The translations under genes and the position numbers were made by a program. Of a stretch of DNA of 64,000 bases, positions 63,108-64,000 are shown in pieces. The notes beneath the pieces are model-generated. The model saw nothing but the letters and a program-made list of their open reading frames with translations. It ran no database searches and was not told where the DNA came from. Source of the stretch: JAPPLB01 sp965206655 (GTDB taxonomy: Bacteria > Acidobacteriota > Terriglobia > Bryobacterales > UBA6623); contig CBDBKC010000038.1 in NCBI GenBank assembly GCA_965206655.1, positions 62,001-126,000 on the forward strand. Direction: 5' to 3'. Within the stretch, counting starts at the first letter, position 1; each line of letters opens with the position of its first letter.

Positions 63108-63407
63108 TCAGGCCGTCACCTCAGCCGGAAATTCGATCCAGCGGTCACGGGTCAGTTCCGCGGCATAGGCAAGGGCCGCATCGACATCATCAGATTGCAG
63201 CGACGGATAGGAGGCCAATACCTCCTCCCGTGACAATCCGGCGGCGAGATTATCCAGAATCACAGACACCAGAACCCGCGTGCCCCGGATGCAGGCCTTG
63301 CCGTGACAAATCCGAGGAATCCCACACAATCCGTTTGCGCCAGATAGTCGTCCACGCTTCCCGTCGCGTCGCAGCCTTATTCTATCGCTCCCGCTAATCT
63401 CGAGCAC
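63108..63407 (-). CDS. DUF433 protein (antitoxin-like)
   Basis: The recognisable part is GIPRICHGKACIRGTRVLVS, VILDNLAAGLSREEVLASYP and SLQSDDVDAALAYAAEL, which is the complete DUF433 domain. DUF433 proteins are often partnered with PIN-like DUF5615 toxins. The open frame begins at 63407 with about 28 non-homologous residues, and no ATG lies at the domain start. A TTG near 63330 may be the real start, or the true N-terminus may be damaged. No partner toxin gene is visible on either side. Confidence 0.7.
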   Translation of the reverse strand: MLEISGSDRIRLRRDGKRGRLSGANGLCGIPRICHGKACIRGTRVLVSVILDNLAAGLSREEVLASYPSLQSDDVDAALAYAAELTRDRWIEFPAEVTA

Positions 63408-63469
63408 CCACCGCTCCCATCATCTCAGGCGAGGTCGTCAAAGCATTAGAGCTTGGCTTGCTGGTTACG

Positions 63470-63475
63470 TATAAT
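63470..63475 (+). promoter_or_regulatory. consensus -10 box just upstream of the SelA-like gene
   Basis: TATAAT lies 12 bases before the ATG at 63488. Transcription would begin near 63482, leaving a 5' leader of only about six bases and no room for a Shine-Dalgarno. No good -35 is visible. A leaderless or nearly leaderless mRNA is implied if the box is used. Confidence 0.35.
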
Positions 63476-63487
63476 CTAAACCAACTC

Positions 63488-64000
63488 ATGACAAACCGCA
63501 GAAACTTCCTCCGAACCACCGCCGCCGGCGCCCTCCTGGGAACCGCCGCACGCAACGCATCCGCATCTCCTTCGGCCGGCCGAGACTACTTCCGCGAACT
63601 AGGCGTAAGCGGATTCATCAACGCCGCTGAACCCTACACAACACTCACCGGGGCCCTCATGCCCACCGAGGCGGTCGAGGCGTACGTTTACGCGTCCTCG
63701 CGCTACGTCCGCCTGAACGATCTGCACGACGCTATCGGGAAGAAGCTGGCTGAGATGATCGGTTGCCAAGCCGCGATGATTACGGCGGGCGCGGCGTCGG
63801 GACTGACGCTCGGGACCGCGGCCTGCGTCACGCTCGGACACCCGGACGCCGTGACCCGATTGCCGGACGTAACGGGCCTAAAGAACGAAGTTATCATTCA
63901 AAAGGCCCACCGCTACGGCTACGACCGCGCCATCCTCAACTGCGGCGTGCATTTCGTCGAGGTGGAGACCCGCGATGAACTCGAAGCCGCGATCAACGAG
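63488..64000 (+). CDS. Tat-exported PLP enzyme, SelA/class V aminotransferase-like, 3' part outside the window
   Basis: The frame starts at ATG 63488 and is open to the window edge, showing 171 residues. It begins with a Tat signal (MTNRRNFLRTTAAGALLGTA). FRELGVSGFINAAEPYTTLT, GALMPTEAVEAYVYASSRYV, LHDAIGKKLAEMIGCQAAMI, TAGAASGLTLGTAACVTLGH and EVIIQKAHRYGYDRAILNCG match the L-seryl-tRNA selenium-transferase-like (SelA-like) aminotransferase group found in Acidobacteria and Planctomycetes. The PLP lysine lies beyond the edge. The signal makes a tRNA-modifying role unlikely. Confidence 0.88.
   Translation, partial: MTNRRNFLRTTAAGALLGTAARNASASPSAGRDYFRELGVSGFINAAEPYTTLTGALMPTEAVEAYVYASSRYVRLNDLHDAIGKKLAEMIGCQAAMITAGAASGLTLGTAACVTLGHPDAVTRLPDVTGLKNEVIIQKAHRYGYDRAILNCGVHFVEVETRDELEAAINE

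Noticed and set aside
1..64000. CRISPR array, rRNA, tRNA, prophage or integrative-element boundary
   Set aside because: No regularly spaced repeats, RNA gene signatures, integrase or attachment-site pair were found on reading both strands.

Overview
The window is about 60% GC, densely coded bacterial DNA. Its gene content points to Acidobacteriota, most likely a Bryobacterales/Solibacter-type organism. The pointers are a DUF1501 plus PSCyt1/DUF1549/DUF1553 pair, many Tat-exported enzymes, two sulfatases, small XRE and AT-hook proteins of a type I associate with Acidobacteria, and DUF4384/caspase/kinase-FGE genes. This is inferred from family knowledge; there is no rRNA in the window, and I found no tRNA or CRISPR.

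Layout. 0-4.3 kb: a truncated HpcH/HpaI aldolase, an exported protein, an AT-hook protein, a remnant of an aldolase C-terminus, then a Tat-exported enolase-superfamily dehydratase and a Sec-exported HpcH/HpaI aldolase. 4.4-7.9 kb: rsmA, a glycosyltransferase and a nucleotide-sugar dehydrogenase. 8.0-18.0 kb: a minus-strand run of nine genes. It starts with a Ser/Thr kinase-TM-FGE gene, followed by two DUF4384 proteins, a caspase-PEGA protein, a TPR protein, VgrG, a beta-helical tip-like protein and two paralogous unknown proteins. The kinase gene carries an in-frame amber codon and the caspase gene a one-base frameshift. 18-27.5 kb: MOSC, an exported propeller-like protein, queA, a BNR-repeat protein, a VOC protein, two sulfatases and a C45 acyltransferase-like peptidase.

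27.7-33.7 kb is an insertion hot spot with three IS elements of different families. The IS630 element uses a -1 frameshift. The IS200 element has split a Flp pilin gene. The IS481 element has split a metallo-beta-lactamase-fold gene at a GCTAGC target. The pilin and hydrolase genes can be rebuilt in frame by removing the IS.

34-49 kb holds catabolic and exported enzymes: a TIM-barrel hydrolase-like protein, two D-cysteine desulfhydrase-type PLP enzymes, the DUF1501/PSD1 pair, an NHL-repeat protein, an exported cyclase-family hydrolase, and a CehA/McbA PHP hydrolase with a good -10 box. 49-53.5 kb is housekeeping: GNAT, pheT, pheS, rplT and rpmI, with no infC in front. 53.8-64 kb: an orphan substrate-binding lipoprotein, an XRE regulator, a secreted M18 aminopeptidase, a Tat-exported class V aminotransferase, a zinc-ribbon protein, a degenerate receiver domain, ThuA, an M23-PKD protein, DUF433 and a truncated SelA-like PLP enzyme.

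The best candidate for an undescribed system is the 8-18 kb run, where a caspase/kinase signalling module lies directly upstream of an orphan VgrG operon with unknown cargo-like genes.
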